Assembly: GCA_000695325.1 (NCBI GenBank)
Contig: AVPN01000217.1
Span: 35,980 to 61,740 of the forward strand
DNA from: Pleurobrachia bachei
Taxonomy: Eukaryota; Ctenophora; Tentaculata; Cydippida; Pleurobrachiidae
Direction: 5' to 3'
DNA length: 25,761 nucleotides
Position numbers and translations under genes: made by a program. This document shows positions 9,701-16,800 of the stretch, one piece after another. The notes below the pieces were generated by a model, which was given only the letters and a program-made list of their open reading frames with translations, was not told the DNA's origin and made no database searches. Positions within the stretch are counted from its first letter, which is position 1; each line of letters begins with the position of its first letter.

Positions 9701-9940
9701 AAGATATTACCTAAAAATATGTATATCCTTCTTCCTGTTCTTCATTTTCTACTTGCCAGACAGCACCTTTCAATCTCTAACCGGTGATCAAAGCATGACT
9801 GAGCTGAATAATGACTGCATAACTAATTGATTTATTAACCCCACCCTCCTCTCCCTAACCCAACCTCTCCTCCTTTCAGAGAACAGCTATTAATAGACTT
9901 TGAGACGGTTGAGTTCACCAATAAAGAGACTGATGCCTGA
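780..9940 (+). CDS. ARRB: Beta-arrestin-type arrestin, 5' partial, multi-exon
   Basis: Arrestins bind phosphorylated, activated GPCRs, uncouple them from G protein and, through the C-tail, recruit clathrin and AP2. Exons: 780-890, 1315-1445, 4675-4810, 4959-5092, 5261-5398, 6060-6143, 6635-6786 and 6981-7011, then alternative tails (7133-7322, or 9075-9169, 9760-9783, 9882-9940). Every junction has GT-AG and a consistent phase. Diagnostic words in order: KIQEKLLKKLG, then PFTFE joined to LPAGIPSSVTLQP; HAPESSAPQP; NPLHVEARLDKE; HGETIYVHITI; KQIANICLF; KRGLALDGQIKSEDTNLASST; LGIVVKYIVKI; VKLELPFTLSHP. The two polar-core aspartates (LDG and SED) are present. The Arg that senses receptor phosphate (R169 of beta-arrestin 1) is Lys, in LLIKKI. 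The stretch from CLF to KRGLALDG is about 10 residues shorter than in vertebrates. About 80 N-terminal residues are missing. The third intron-free gap (1446-4674) holds an Argonaute pair on the other strand. Family is certain; tail usage is inferred. Confidence 0.93.
891..1314 (+). other. Arrestin intron with a small hairpin repeat
   Basis: The intron runs from the donor GTTTGT at 891 to the acceptor CAG at 1312-1314. It holds no recognised gene. At about 1160-1210 there is a foldback sequence (AACCCCT ... AGGGGTT, flanked by GGTTAC and GTGTTAC) related to hairpins at 9371, 11718 and 21441. The open frames here are chance frames crossing into the next exon. Confidence 0.7.
1568..2857. repeat. 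Tandem duplication, Argonaute unit A
   Basis: Unit A (about 1568-2857) and unit B (about 2858-4145) are direct repeats of ~1.29 kb. Both start with AAGTGATGTTG followed by an AT-rich leader with the words AAACACACATAAAACACATC, and both end at the CTTGGTCCAAA word (2848 and 4136). Each holds the 3' two-thirds of the MID-PIWI reading frame on the - strand plus its downstream flank. The sequence just after CTACTCCCGG differs most between units. Confidence 0.85.
1896..2894 (-). pseudogene. AGO: Argonaute MID-PIWI, truncated copy A
   Basis: This is the downstream copy of the tandem pair. The Argonaute homology starts abruptly at the LDQVQDCVY segment (about 2855), because the duplicated unit begins there; the preceding residues come from AT-rich flank. 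Homology runs through MID (SNYFGRIK, ITQC) and PIWI (QKIGGINW, PSIATIVG, RIIYYRTG, EFYLQSG, LSIPAPA) and then meets TGA where copy B has TGG (Trp). The last ~30 residues are therefore lost, and beyond the stop the frame is also disrupted. The pocket Tyr of copy B is Phe here, and the Glu-finger equivalent is Asp (NTDHIQ). It differs from copy B by many amino-acid changes, so it looks like a decaying copy; a shortened product cannot be excluded. Confidence 0.85.
3084..4418 (-). CDS. AGO: MID-PIWI-only Argonaute, slicer residues lost (copy B)
   Basis: 444 codons from the ATG at 4418; usual animal AGOs are ~850 residues with N, PAZ, MID and PIWI. Here only the end of the L2 linker (TGRVLP, residues 27-32), MID (~70-180) and PIWI (~195-425) are present, without any intron. 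The 5'-phosphate pocket residues of human AGO2 (Y529, K533, Q545, K566, K570) match Y128, K132, Q142, K172 and K176. Of the catalytic tetrad D-E-D-H, the equivalents are I206 (GAILTH), E255 (NTEHIQ), T287 (YYRTG) and V416 (PAWFAVL), so slicing is not expected. The C-terminus ends in LLDSS and lacks the usual ~40 final residues. It lies antisense in an arrestin intron. The intronless state and 5' truncation suggest a retrocopy; the 1.3-kb open frame suggests it has not been neutral for long. Either a young relic or a guide-binding, non-cleaving protein. Confidence 0.85.
   Translation of the reverse strand: METKSGVTERIGTTVELFSRTTNVPFTGRVLPSFIVEGQKVSGSWRMESVAQGFADDGRFSVFVVDLPMTGEIESFIEQIVAKAEQLGLEILDQVQDCVYTTSEDLQSSLDSSPTNFNYVIMPESNYYGKVKMCERDGKITQCIKFKVVQLVLGNLSGHQTPDVILNNILKKTNQKIGGINWTVNSDAKGLPHSVFSEQTLILGAILTHLPGTQWNSSTPSIATIVGCSSKTLNTGHYYYRVLPIFPGTDGWNTEHIQGIGPVINGMLLEYRKENKALPKRIIYYRTGIVTFKGVGKELSEIHESCSELYELNAAHPPLISVVMCSQKRHGQRFETVSGGDLDCGTVVDSVVTSPRNLEFYLQSGTHSSPPCRYVIFHDDNKFTIDEWEMLSFYLCHCDPRSSMVLSIPAPAWFAVLSFKAARSKLKACDIDWDLGGSTLLDSS
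4419..4674 (-). promoter_or_regulatory. Possible promoter region of the MID-PIWI gene
   Basis: On the - strand the word ATATAAAT lies at about 4490-4497, some 70-80 bp before the ATG at 4418, a plausible TATA-box spacing with a short leader. No upstream Argonaute coding sequence (PAZ or N domain) is visible between 4419 and the arrestin exon at 4675. A poly-C tract (4652-4667) belongs to the arrestin acceptor on the other strand. This is inference from one motif. Confidence 0.3.
5399..6059 (+). other. Arrestin intron, pyrimidine-rich
   Basis: Donor GTAAGT at 5399, acceptor TTCAG at 6055-6059. The last ~100 bp are runs of C and T built from variants of TAACCCCACCCCATC. From 5791 the sequence is the start of the duplicated block that recurs at 7327. 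No gene recognised. Confidence 0.7.
6144..6634 (+). other. Arrestin intron (block 1)
   Basis: Donor GGTGAG at 6143-6148, acceptor TTTTAG at 6629-6634. It contains an open frame of 74 codons (6208-6432) repeated exactly at 7744-7968 in block 2. The frame has no similarity I recognise, no obvious start context and lies wholly inside the intron, so I do not call it a gene. Purine-rich GAGTGAGAG words cluster near 6350-6460. Confidence 0.6.
7133..7322 (+). CDS. ARRB: Arrestin alternative terminal exon without clathrin box
   Basis: Follows acceptor TTGTAG at 7127-7132 and joins exon 6981-7011 in phase 2. It encodes ~63 residues rich in Pro, Ser and Thr, ending in FERLHLKQTPLHD and a TAA at 7320-7322. 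No LIxLD/E clathrin box is present. FERLHLK is loosely like the AP2 beta-adaptin motif of arrestins (F, three residues on a hydrophobic residue, then a basic residue), but the canonical Arg is not in place. A transcript using this exon would make a tail quite unlike the one from 9075-9940. Confidence 0.65.
7596..8860 (+). CDS. ARRB: Duplicated arrestin exons (block 2)
   Basis: Exons 7596-7679, 8171-8322, 8519-8549 and 8671-8860 mirror 6060-6143, 6635-6786, 6981-7011 and 7133-7322, with all acceptors and donors kept and the TAA at 8858-8860. In the terminal exon two changes are silent and one alters Asn to Thr. Exon 5261-5398 could splice to either block with the same phase, so the protein would be almost the same. 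Block 2 is nearer to the clathrin-box exon at 9075. Confidence 0.8.
9075..9940 (+). CDS. ARRB: Arrestin clathrin-binding C-tail exons, copy 1
   Basis: Three small exons fit by phase: 9075-9169 (starts after CTTAG, encodes DNHDVPLIDLEGSSG and an Ala/Pro/Thr-rich run), a 24-bp microexon 9760-9783 (DSTFQSLT) and 9882-9940 (EQLLIDFETVEFTNKETDA then TGA at 9938-9940). LIDLE and LIDFE both fit the clathrin box L-hydrophobic-x-hydrophobic-D/E; vertebrate beta-arrestins have one such box (LIELD/LIEFD type). The phase-2 start at 9075 matches the phase-2 end of exon 6981-7011 or 8519-8549. For the last exon the acceptor CAGAG|AA keeps the LIDFE frame; CAG|AG would read into a stop. No DDIVFEDFARxR-type AP2 motif is seen. 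Confidence 0.75.
9170..9759 (+). other. Arrestin intron with hairpins and a small insertion
   Basis: Between the LIDLE exon and the microexon. It carries two units of a ~31-bp repeat (9200-9260), a hairpin at 9371-9422 (GGTTACGAAATAAC ... TTTCGTTACC) and a GC-rich insertion with two GGCGGCGCC palindromes. No gene recognised; the short open frame at 9636-9830 is chance plus the microexon. Confidence 0.7.
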
Positions 9941-11030
9941 GAAGTATATTGTTAGTGTACAAGAAAGAGAAATTGTGTTTCTTTTTTGTCTTTCAGCGGA
10001 CTTTTTATCCCCTTCGACTCTTGAGCTTGAGATTCGATGAAGATGTTAATGTGTTGTTAAGATATATATGACGGTGATTTTAAAATTGGGTGGTTCATTT
10101 CGAAAATGTCGAAGTAACGGTTGAAAGTTTGGAGTCGGGACGACGTTATATCGTACGTCTTTCCGTGCAGTTGTCTGAGAGGATTTGTTTTACTGCACAG
10201 AAAGGCGGGCCAAGTCTTCCCCTCTCCCAAACTGTACCGTGTAAGACGGATCGTGTCAGTGAGTGTGTGTGTGTGTGTGTCAGTAGGCCGGGCAGCTATT
10301 GATCTGTTCGAGAAATGCGTGCAGCTGATATTTAGATTTTTAGAAACTGATTTATTTTTCCTTAGATCTGCAGTGAGATATCAAATATTTTATGAAATAT
10401 CACGTGATTATTTGGGATCACTATATCCCACGTATCATGCATAACAAACTTTTAGTCGGTATAGATCATGCGTTGTAATGACAATGTAATAATTTGATGC
10501 TGTATTATAGAAACTCTCACAAAGTCTCTTTTATCTAGTGTACATTTAGAGAGATAGAATCTTGAGATCGTTGAACAATTTATTGTTTTCTTTTACGAAG
10601 CTCTGTAGATACTGAGTATCATACTCATGAACACCCGACAAATATAGTTTTTCGTGTGTAATTTGAAAATCAACTCACAATTGCAACATGAACAATTTAT
10701 ATGATATTTGATTAAGTATGATTATACAAAAACATCTTTAAGATATTTAAATTGGCATTGTGTTGGAAGTTCAGTCAATTACCAAGACGACTAAGAATGT
10801 ATGGGAGTGATATGTATAGTTTTGGTTTCTAATTGGAACAGAATTCGGAGCTGAGAGTGAGAAGTGATGAGGAAATCATTCTGCGTTGGTTTTCGTTTTA
10901 GTTTTTTATTATGCCCCTGTCAAGAACATCAATATATACAATTATATATAATATATTAACATTGTGACGCCTCCTGTATATTGATACAATTTCTTAGCGT
11001 TCAATTCGAATAAATCATTGTGTTTTTAAT
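9941..11030 (+). other. Arrestin 3' UTR, copy 1
   Basis: About 1.1 kb of AT-rich sequence after the TGA stop at 9938-9940, with a GT-dinucleotide tract at 10260-10281 and no convincing coding frame. It ends with AATAAA at 11009-11014 followed by the GT-rich TTGTGTTTTT, a good polyadenylation arrangement. The conservation of this segment in copy 2 reflects the duplication. Confidence 0.65.
11009..11026 (+). terminator. Polyadenylation signal, arrestin copy 1
   Basis: AATAAA at 11009-11014 with a GT/T-rich element directly downstream (TTGTGTTTTT). It lies ~1.07 kb after the LIDFE exon stop and ~90 bp before the first satellite units. Confidence 0.6.
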
Positions 11031-11106
11031 TGGTTATTCGGTACAGTGAAACTATCAAGCCGGAGGGAGGCCTATGCTGTCAATGACAGTGTCAGGTATC
11101 ACGCGT

Positions 11107-11197
11107 GAGCGAGGAGAGTGGGCAGGAATTGCACTGACAGGAGCGAAGAGAGTGGGCAGGAATTGCACTGACAGGAGCGAAGAGAGTGGGCAGGAAT
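11107..11197. repeat. 34-bp satellite, short piece at duplication junction
   Basis: About 2.6 units of the same 34-bp satellite found at 13890-17638. They follow the words TGTCAATGACAGTGTC (shared with 13856) and stop in mid-unit at GGGCAGGAAT, where the second 2.3-kb copy begins. The breakpoint is therefore inside a satellite unit. Confidence 0.95.
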
Positions 11198-11365
11198 GTT
11201 TCTCAATCCCTATCAAACTCACTTTTCATGTGAAGACCATCTTTCAAATCACACTAGCACAACAGCAAAGCACATGGATGTCAATTACTATACAACTTTC
11301 TGCACCCTCAATTATGTAACTATTAAACACACAGAGACACACAGTAATTATGTAATTACACTTAG

Positions 11366-12217
11366 TGACAACCATGATGTTCCGTTAATTGACCTGGAGG
11401 GTTCATCCGGAACTGCACCACCTGCAGCTGCAGGGTCAACGGCACCAACTGAAGGACAAGGTTACATTCAGAGCTATAATGAGCTGCAGTACAGTGCTAG
11501 TGCAGTATAACAGTGCTATATAACATTGCTAGTGCAGTATAGCAGTGCTATATAACATTGCTAGTGCAGTATAACAGTGCTATATCATAGCATGCTAGTG
11601 CAGTATAACAGTGCTAAATAATGAAGTGTGCATGATCAAGTATACTTTCAATTTCCTGAGCTGATACAAATCTGTAAAAAAAGCTGTCGGGAAATTCATA
11701 TTTTACCGATCAGATTTGGTTACGAAATAATCCCTCGTGTACTGGCAAGAGAAGGGTAAATTTCGTTACCAACGATCAGATATAGGACGAGGTTTTGTTT
11801 GCTAGCTTCAGCACCTCGTGCTATGTACTATGCCTATGAAATCAGTTTGACAACTTTATCTGATGCTGGTGGTGTTCTATCTACAAACTAAAACTCCTCA
11901 GTCCACTATGTCTCTTTCTTATTCTTCTGTTTTTCACCTTTCATCCCATATCCTTATGTGACAAGATATTACTTAAAAACATGTACATATCCTTCTTCCT
12001 TTTTTGTTACAAAATTTGTCTTCATTTTCTACTTGCCAGACAGCACCTTTCAATCTCTAACCGGTGATCAAAGCATGAACATGAGCTGAACAATGACTGC
12101 ATAACTAATTAACTTAATAACCCCACCCTCCTCTCCCTAACCCAACCTCTTTTCAGAGAACAGCTATTAATAGACTTTGAGACGGTTGAATTCACCAATA
12201 AAGAGACTGATGCCTGA
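11366..12217 (+). CDS. ARRB: Arrestin clathrin-binding C-tail exons, copy 2
   Basis: Exons 11366-11460 (LIDLE), 12040-12063 (24-bp microexon) and 12159-12217 (LIDFE, TGA at 12215-12217) reproduce copy 1 with splice sites and frames intact; the encoded residues appear the same. They would serve as alternative last exons in a longer transcript that skips copy 1, or are a recent non-used copy. The intron between the first two (11461-12039) carries a minisatellite expanded to four units and the hairpin at 11718-11770, but lacks the GC-rich insertion of copy 1. Confidence 0.65.
11494..11612. repeat. ~31-bp minisatellite
   Basis: About four tandem units around GCTAGTGCAGTATAACAGTG followed by CTATATAACATT. 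The equivalent position in copy 1 (about 9200-9265) has only two units, so the array changed length after the duplication. It lies in the intron after the LIDLE exon. Confidence 0.85.
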
Positions 12218-13889
12218 GAAGTGTACAAGAAAGAGAAATTGTGTTTCTTTTTTGTCTTTCAGCGGACTTTTTATCCCCTTCGACTCTTGAGCTTGAGATT
12301 CGATGAAGATGTTAATGTGTTGTTAAAGTGAGAGTAGACCGGATCAGAATTGGACAAGTTTGTTGTAGGTAGTAGAGATTGGCTTTCTGAGCATTTTGCG
12401 TTTTTCCCGCTCAAAATCGACCCACCCATTACTGAGATACGTTTGTTATGTTGGGAGAATTCCTGCTTGATCAAGAAACAATCCTTGTGTTTTACTAACA
12501 CATTCTTTAAATTTCCAATATCGCGGCTTACATTGCCCTGCTTCTGTGAATAGACATATCAACCTCACTGCTTATATTCAGAATGTGTTAGTAAAACACC
12601 ACGATTGTNNNNNNNNNNNNNNAGGAGTTCTCCCAACATAACAAAAATATCTCAGTGATGGGTAGGTCGATTTTGAGCGGCGAAAACACAAAATGCTCAG
12701 AAAGCCAATCTCTACTACCTACAACAAACTTGTCCAATTCTGATCCGGTCCACTCTCACTTTAAGATATATGACGGTGATTTTAAAATTGGGTGGTTCAT
12801 TTCGAAAATGTCGAAGTAACGGTCAAGAGTTTGGGGTCGGGAAGACGTTATATCGCACGTCTTTCCGTGCAGTATAGTCTGAAACTGTCTCGCCATATGC
12901 TCTGACCTCTGTTCTCGCGCAAAACGAGAATGGGTCAGGACAATGCTCTGACAGTTCTGAGAGGATTTGTTTTACTGTACAGAAAGGCACGCTGCAAGTA
13001 TTCCCCTCTCCCAAATTGTCCCGTAAGACGGATCGTGTCAGTGTGTGAGTGTGTGTGTCAGTAGGCCGGGCAGCTATTGATCTGTTCGAGAAATGCGTGC
13101 AGCTGATAGTTAGATTTTTAGAAACTGATTTATTTTTCCTTAGATCTGCAATGAGTAATATCAAATATTTTATGAAATATCACGTGATTATTTGGGATCA
13201 CTATATTCCACGTATCATGCATAACAAACTTTTAGTCGGTATAGATCATGCGTTGTAATGACAATGTAATAATTTGATGCTGTATTATAAAAACTCTCAC
13301 AAGGTCTCTTTTATTATCTAGTGTACATTTAGAGAGATAGAATCTTGAGATCGTTGAACAATTTAATGTTTTCTTTTACGAAGCTCTGTAGATACTCATC
13401 GACACCCGAAAAATATAGTTTTTCGTGTGTAATTTGAAAATCAACTCACAATTGCAACATGAACAATTTATATGATATTTGATTAAGTATGATTATACAA
13501 AAACATCTTTAAGATATTTAAATTGGCATTGTGTTGGAAGTTCAGTCAATTACCAGGACGACTAAGAATGTATGGGGGTGATATGTATAGTTTTGGTTTC
13601 TAATTGGAACAGAATTCGGAGCTGAGAGTGCAAGTGAGAAGTGATGAGGAAATCATTCTGCGTTGGTTTTCGTTTTAGTTTTTTATTATGCCCCTGTCAA
13701 GAACATCAATATATACAATTATATATAATATATTAACATTGTGACGCCTCCTGTATATTGATACAATTTCTTAGCGTTCAATTCGAATAAATCATTGTGT
13801 TTTTAATTGGTTATTCGGTACAGTGAAACTATCAAGCCGGAGGGAGGCCTATGCTGTCAATGACAGTGTCAGGTATCAGTATCACGCGT
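12218..13889 (+). other. Arrestin 3' UTR, copy 2, split by an insertion
   Basis: Equivalent to 9941-11106, interrupted by the TTAA element at 12327-12760. Polyadenylation signal AATAAA at 13786-13791 with TTGTGTTTTT after it. No coding frame supported; the - strand frame at 12823-13164 is chance. It runs directly into the main satellite at 13890. Confidence 0.6.
12327..12760. mobile_element. TTAA-flanked palindromic (foldback) element
   Basis: Direct repeats TTAA at 12323-12326 and 12761-12764 flank a 434-bp element with near-perfect inverted arms: AGTGAGAGTAGACCGGATC at the left, and its complement (AGTGAGAGTGGACCGGATC) at the right. The arms can be followed for about 180 bp, so nearly the whole element is one hairpin. 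Copy 1 of the duplicated 3' UTR (around 10055-10061) has a single TTAA and no element, which is the preserved empty site. TTAA target duplication is typical of piggyBac-type transposases, but the ends do not start with the usual CCC, so the family is unassigned. It carries no transposase. A 14-base N gap (12609-12622) lies in the right arm. Confidence 0.9.
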
Positions 13890-16800
13890 GAGCGAAGAGA
13901 GTGGGCAGGAATTGCACTGACAGGAGCGAAGAGAGTGGGCAGGAATTGCACTGACAGGAGCGAAGAGAGTGGGCAGGAATTGCACTGACAGGAGCGAAGA
14001 GAGTGGGCAGGAATTGCACTGACAGGAGCGAAGAGAGTGGGCAGGAATTGCACTGACAGGAGCGAAGAGAGTGGGCAGGAATTGCACTGACAGGAGCGAA
14101 GAGAGTGGGCAGGAATTGCACTGACAGGAGCGAAGAGAGTGGGCAGGAATTGCACTGACAGGAGCGAAGAGAGTGGGCAGGAATTGCACTGACAGGAGCG
14201 AAGAGAGTGGGCAGGAATTGCACTGACAGGAGCGAAGAGAGTGGGCAGGAATTGCACTGACAGGAGTGAAGAGAGTGGGCAGGAATTGCACTGACAGGAG
14301 TAAAGAGAGTGTGCAGGAATTGCACTGACAGGAGCAAGGAGAGTTGGCAGAAATTGCACTGATAGGAGCGTGGAGAGTAGACAGGTATTGCACTGACAGG
14401 AGCGAAGAGAGTGGGCAGGTATTGCACTGACAGGAGTGAGGAGAGTGGGCAGGAATTGTACTGACAGGAGCGAAGAGAGTGGGCAGGAATTGCGCTGACA
14501 GGAGCGAAGAGAGAGGGCAGGAATTGCACTGACAGGAGCGAAGAGAGTGGGTAGGAATTGCACTGACAGGAGCGAAGAGAGTGTGCAGGAATTGTACTGA
14601 CAGGAGCGAAGAGAGTGGGCAGGAATTGCACTGACAGGAACTAAGAGAGTGGGCAGGAATTGCACTGACAGGAGCGAAGAGAGTGGGCAGGAATTACAAT
14701 GAAAGGAGCGAAAAGTGTGGGCAGGAATTGTACTGACAGGAGCGAAGAGAGTGGGCAGGAATTGTACTGACAGGAGCGAAGAGAGTGGGCAGGAATTACA
14801 CCGACAGGAGCGAAGAGAGTGGGCTGGAATTGCACTGCCAGGAGCGAGGAGAGTAGGCAGGAATTACACCGACAGGAGCGAAGAGAGTGGGCAGGAATTG
14901 CACTGCCAGGAGCGAGGAGAGTGGGCAGGAATTGCACTGACAGGAGCGAAGAGAGTGGGAAGGAATTGCACTGACAGGAGCGAAGAGAGTGGGCAGGAAT
15001 TGCACTGACAGGAGCGAAGAGAGTGGGCAGGAATTGCACTGACAGGAGCGAAGAGAGTGGGCAGGAATTGCACTGACAGGAGCGAAGAGAGTGGGCAGGA
15101 ATTGCACTGACAGGAGCGAAGAGAGTGGGCAGGAATTGCACTGACAGGAGCGAAGAGAGTGGGCAGGAATTGCACTGACAGGAGCGAAGAGAGTGGGCAG
15201 GAATTGCACTGACAGGAGCGAAGAGAGTGGGCAGGAATTGCACTGACAGGAGCGAAGAGAGTGGGCAGGAATTGCACTGACAGGAGCGAAGAGAGTGGGC
15301 AGGAATTGCACTGACAGGAGCGAAGAGAGTGGGCAGGAATTGCACTGACAGGAGCGAAGAGAGTGGGCAGGAATTGCACTGACAGGAGCGAAGAGAGTGG
15401 GCAGGAATTGCACTGACAGGAGCGAAGAGAGTGGGCAGGAATTGCACTGACAGGAGCGAAGAGAGTGGGCAGGAATTGCACTGACAGGAGCGAAGAGAGT
15501 GGGCAGGAATTGCACTGACAGGAGCGAAGAGAGTGGGCAGGAATTGCACTGACAGGAGCGAAGAGAGTGGGCAGGAATTGCACTGACAGGAGCGAAGAGA
15601 GTGGGCAGGAATTGCACTGACAGGAGCGAAGAGAGTGGGCAGGAATTGCACTGACAGGAGCGAAGAGAGTGGGCAGGAATTGCACTGACAGGAGCGAAGA
15701 GAGTGGGCAGGAATTGCACTGACAGGAGCGAAGAGAGTGGGCAGGAATTGCACTGACAGGAGCGAAGAGAGTGGGCAGGAATTGCACTGACAGGAGCGAA
15801 GAGAGTGGGCAGGAATTGCACTGACAGGAGCGAAGAGAGTGGGCAGGAATTGCACTGACAGGAGCGAAGAGAGTGGGCAGGAATTGCACTGACAGGAGCG
15901 AAGAGAGTGGGCAGGAATTGCACTGACAGGAGCGAAGAGAGTGGGCAGGAATTGCACTGACAGGAGCGAAGAGAGTGGGCAGGAATTGCACTGACAGGAG
16001 CGAAGAGAGTGGGCAGGAATTGCACTGACAGGAGCGAAGAGAGTGGGCAGGAATTGCACTGACAGGAGCGAAGAGAGTGGGCAGGAATTGCACTGACAGG
16101 AGCGAAGAGAGTGGGCAGGAATTGCACTGACAGGAGCGAAGAGAGTGGGCAGGAATTGCACTGACAGGAGCGAAGAGAGTGGGCAGGAATTGCACTGACA
16201 GGAGCGAAGAGAGTGGGCAGGAATTGCACTGACAGGAGCGAAGAGAGTGGGCAGGAATTGCACTGACAGGAGCGAAGAGAGTGGGCAGGAATTGCACTGA
16301 CAGGAGCGAAGAGAGTGGGCAGGAATTGCACTGACAGGAGCGAAGAGAGTGGGCAGGAATTGCACTGACAGGAGCGAAGAGAGTGGGCAGGAATTGCACT
16401 GACAGGAGCGAAGAGAGTGGGCAGGAATTGCACTGACAGGAGCGAAGAGAGTGGGCAGGAATTGCACTGACAGGAGCGAAGAGAGTGGGCAGGAATTGCA
16501 CTGACAGGAGCGAAGAGAGTGGGCAGGAATTGCACTGACAGGAGCGAAGAGAGTGGGCAGGAATTGCACTGACAGGAGCGAAGAGAGTGGGCAGGAATTG
16601 CACTGACAGGAGCGAAGAGAGTGGGCAGGAATTGCACTGACAGGAGCGAAGAGAGTGGGCAGGAATTGCACTGACAGGAGCGAAGAGAGTGGGCAGGAAT
16701 TGCACTGACAGGAGCGAAGAGAGTGGGCAGGAATTGCACTGACAGGAGCGAAGAGAGTGGGCAGGAATTGCACTGACAGGAGCGAAGAGAGTGGGCAGGA

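Larger units (their letters stand above)
8917..11197 (+). repeat. 2.3-kb tandem duplication, copy 1
   Basis: Begins with GTTTCTCAATCCCTATC at 8917 and ends in 2.6 satellite units at 11107-11197; the second copy starts at 11198 with the same words and runs to the satellite at 13890. It contains the clathrin-box exons, the 3' UTR and the polyadenylation signal of arrestin. The copies differ by substitutions, minisatellite length, a ~75-bp GC-rich insertion only in copy 1 (about 9423-9500), a ~75-bp segment only in copy 2 (about 12873-12950) and a 434-bp TTAA-flanked element only in copy 2. Confidence 0.9.

Noticed and set aside
12327-12760. Naming the foldback element piggyBac
   Set aside because: The TTAA duplication fits, but the terminal sequence does not begin with CCC and there is no transposase, so the superfamily is left open.
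13890-13923. 34-bp unit as a recombinase site such as loxP
   Set aside because: Only the length coincides; the unit has no inverted arms around a spacer.
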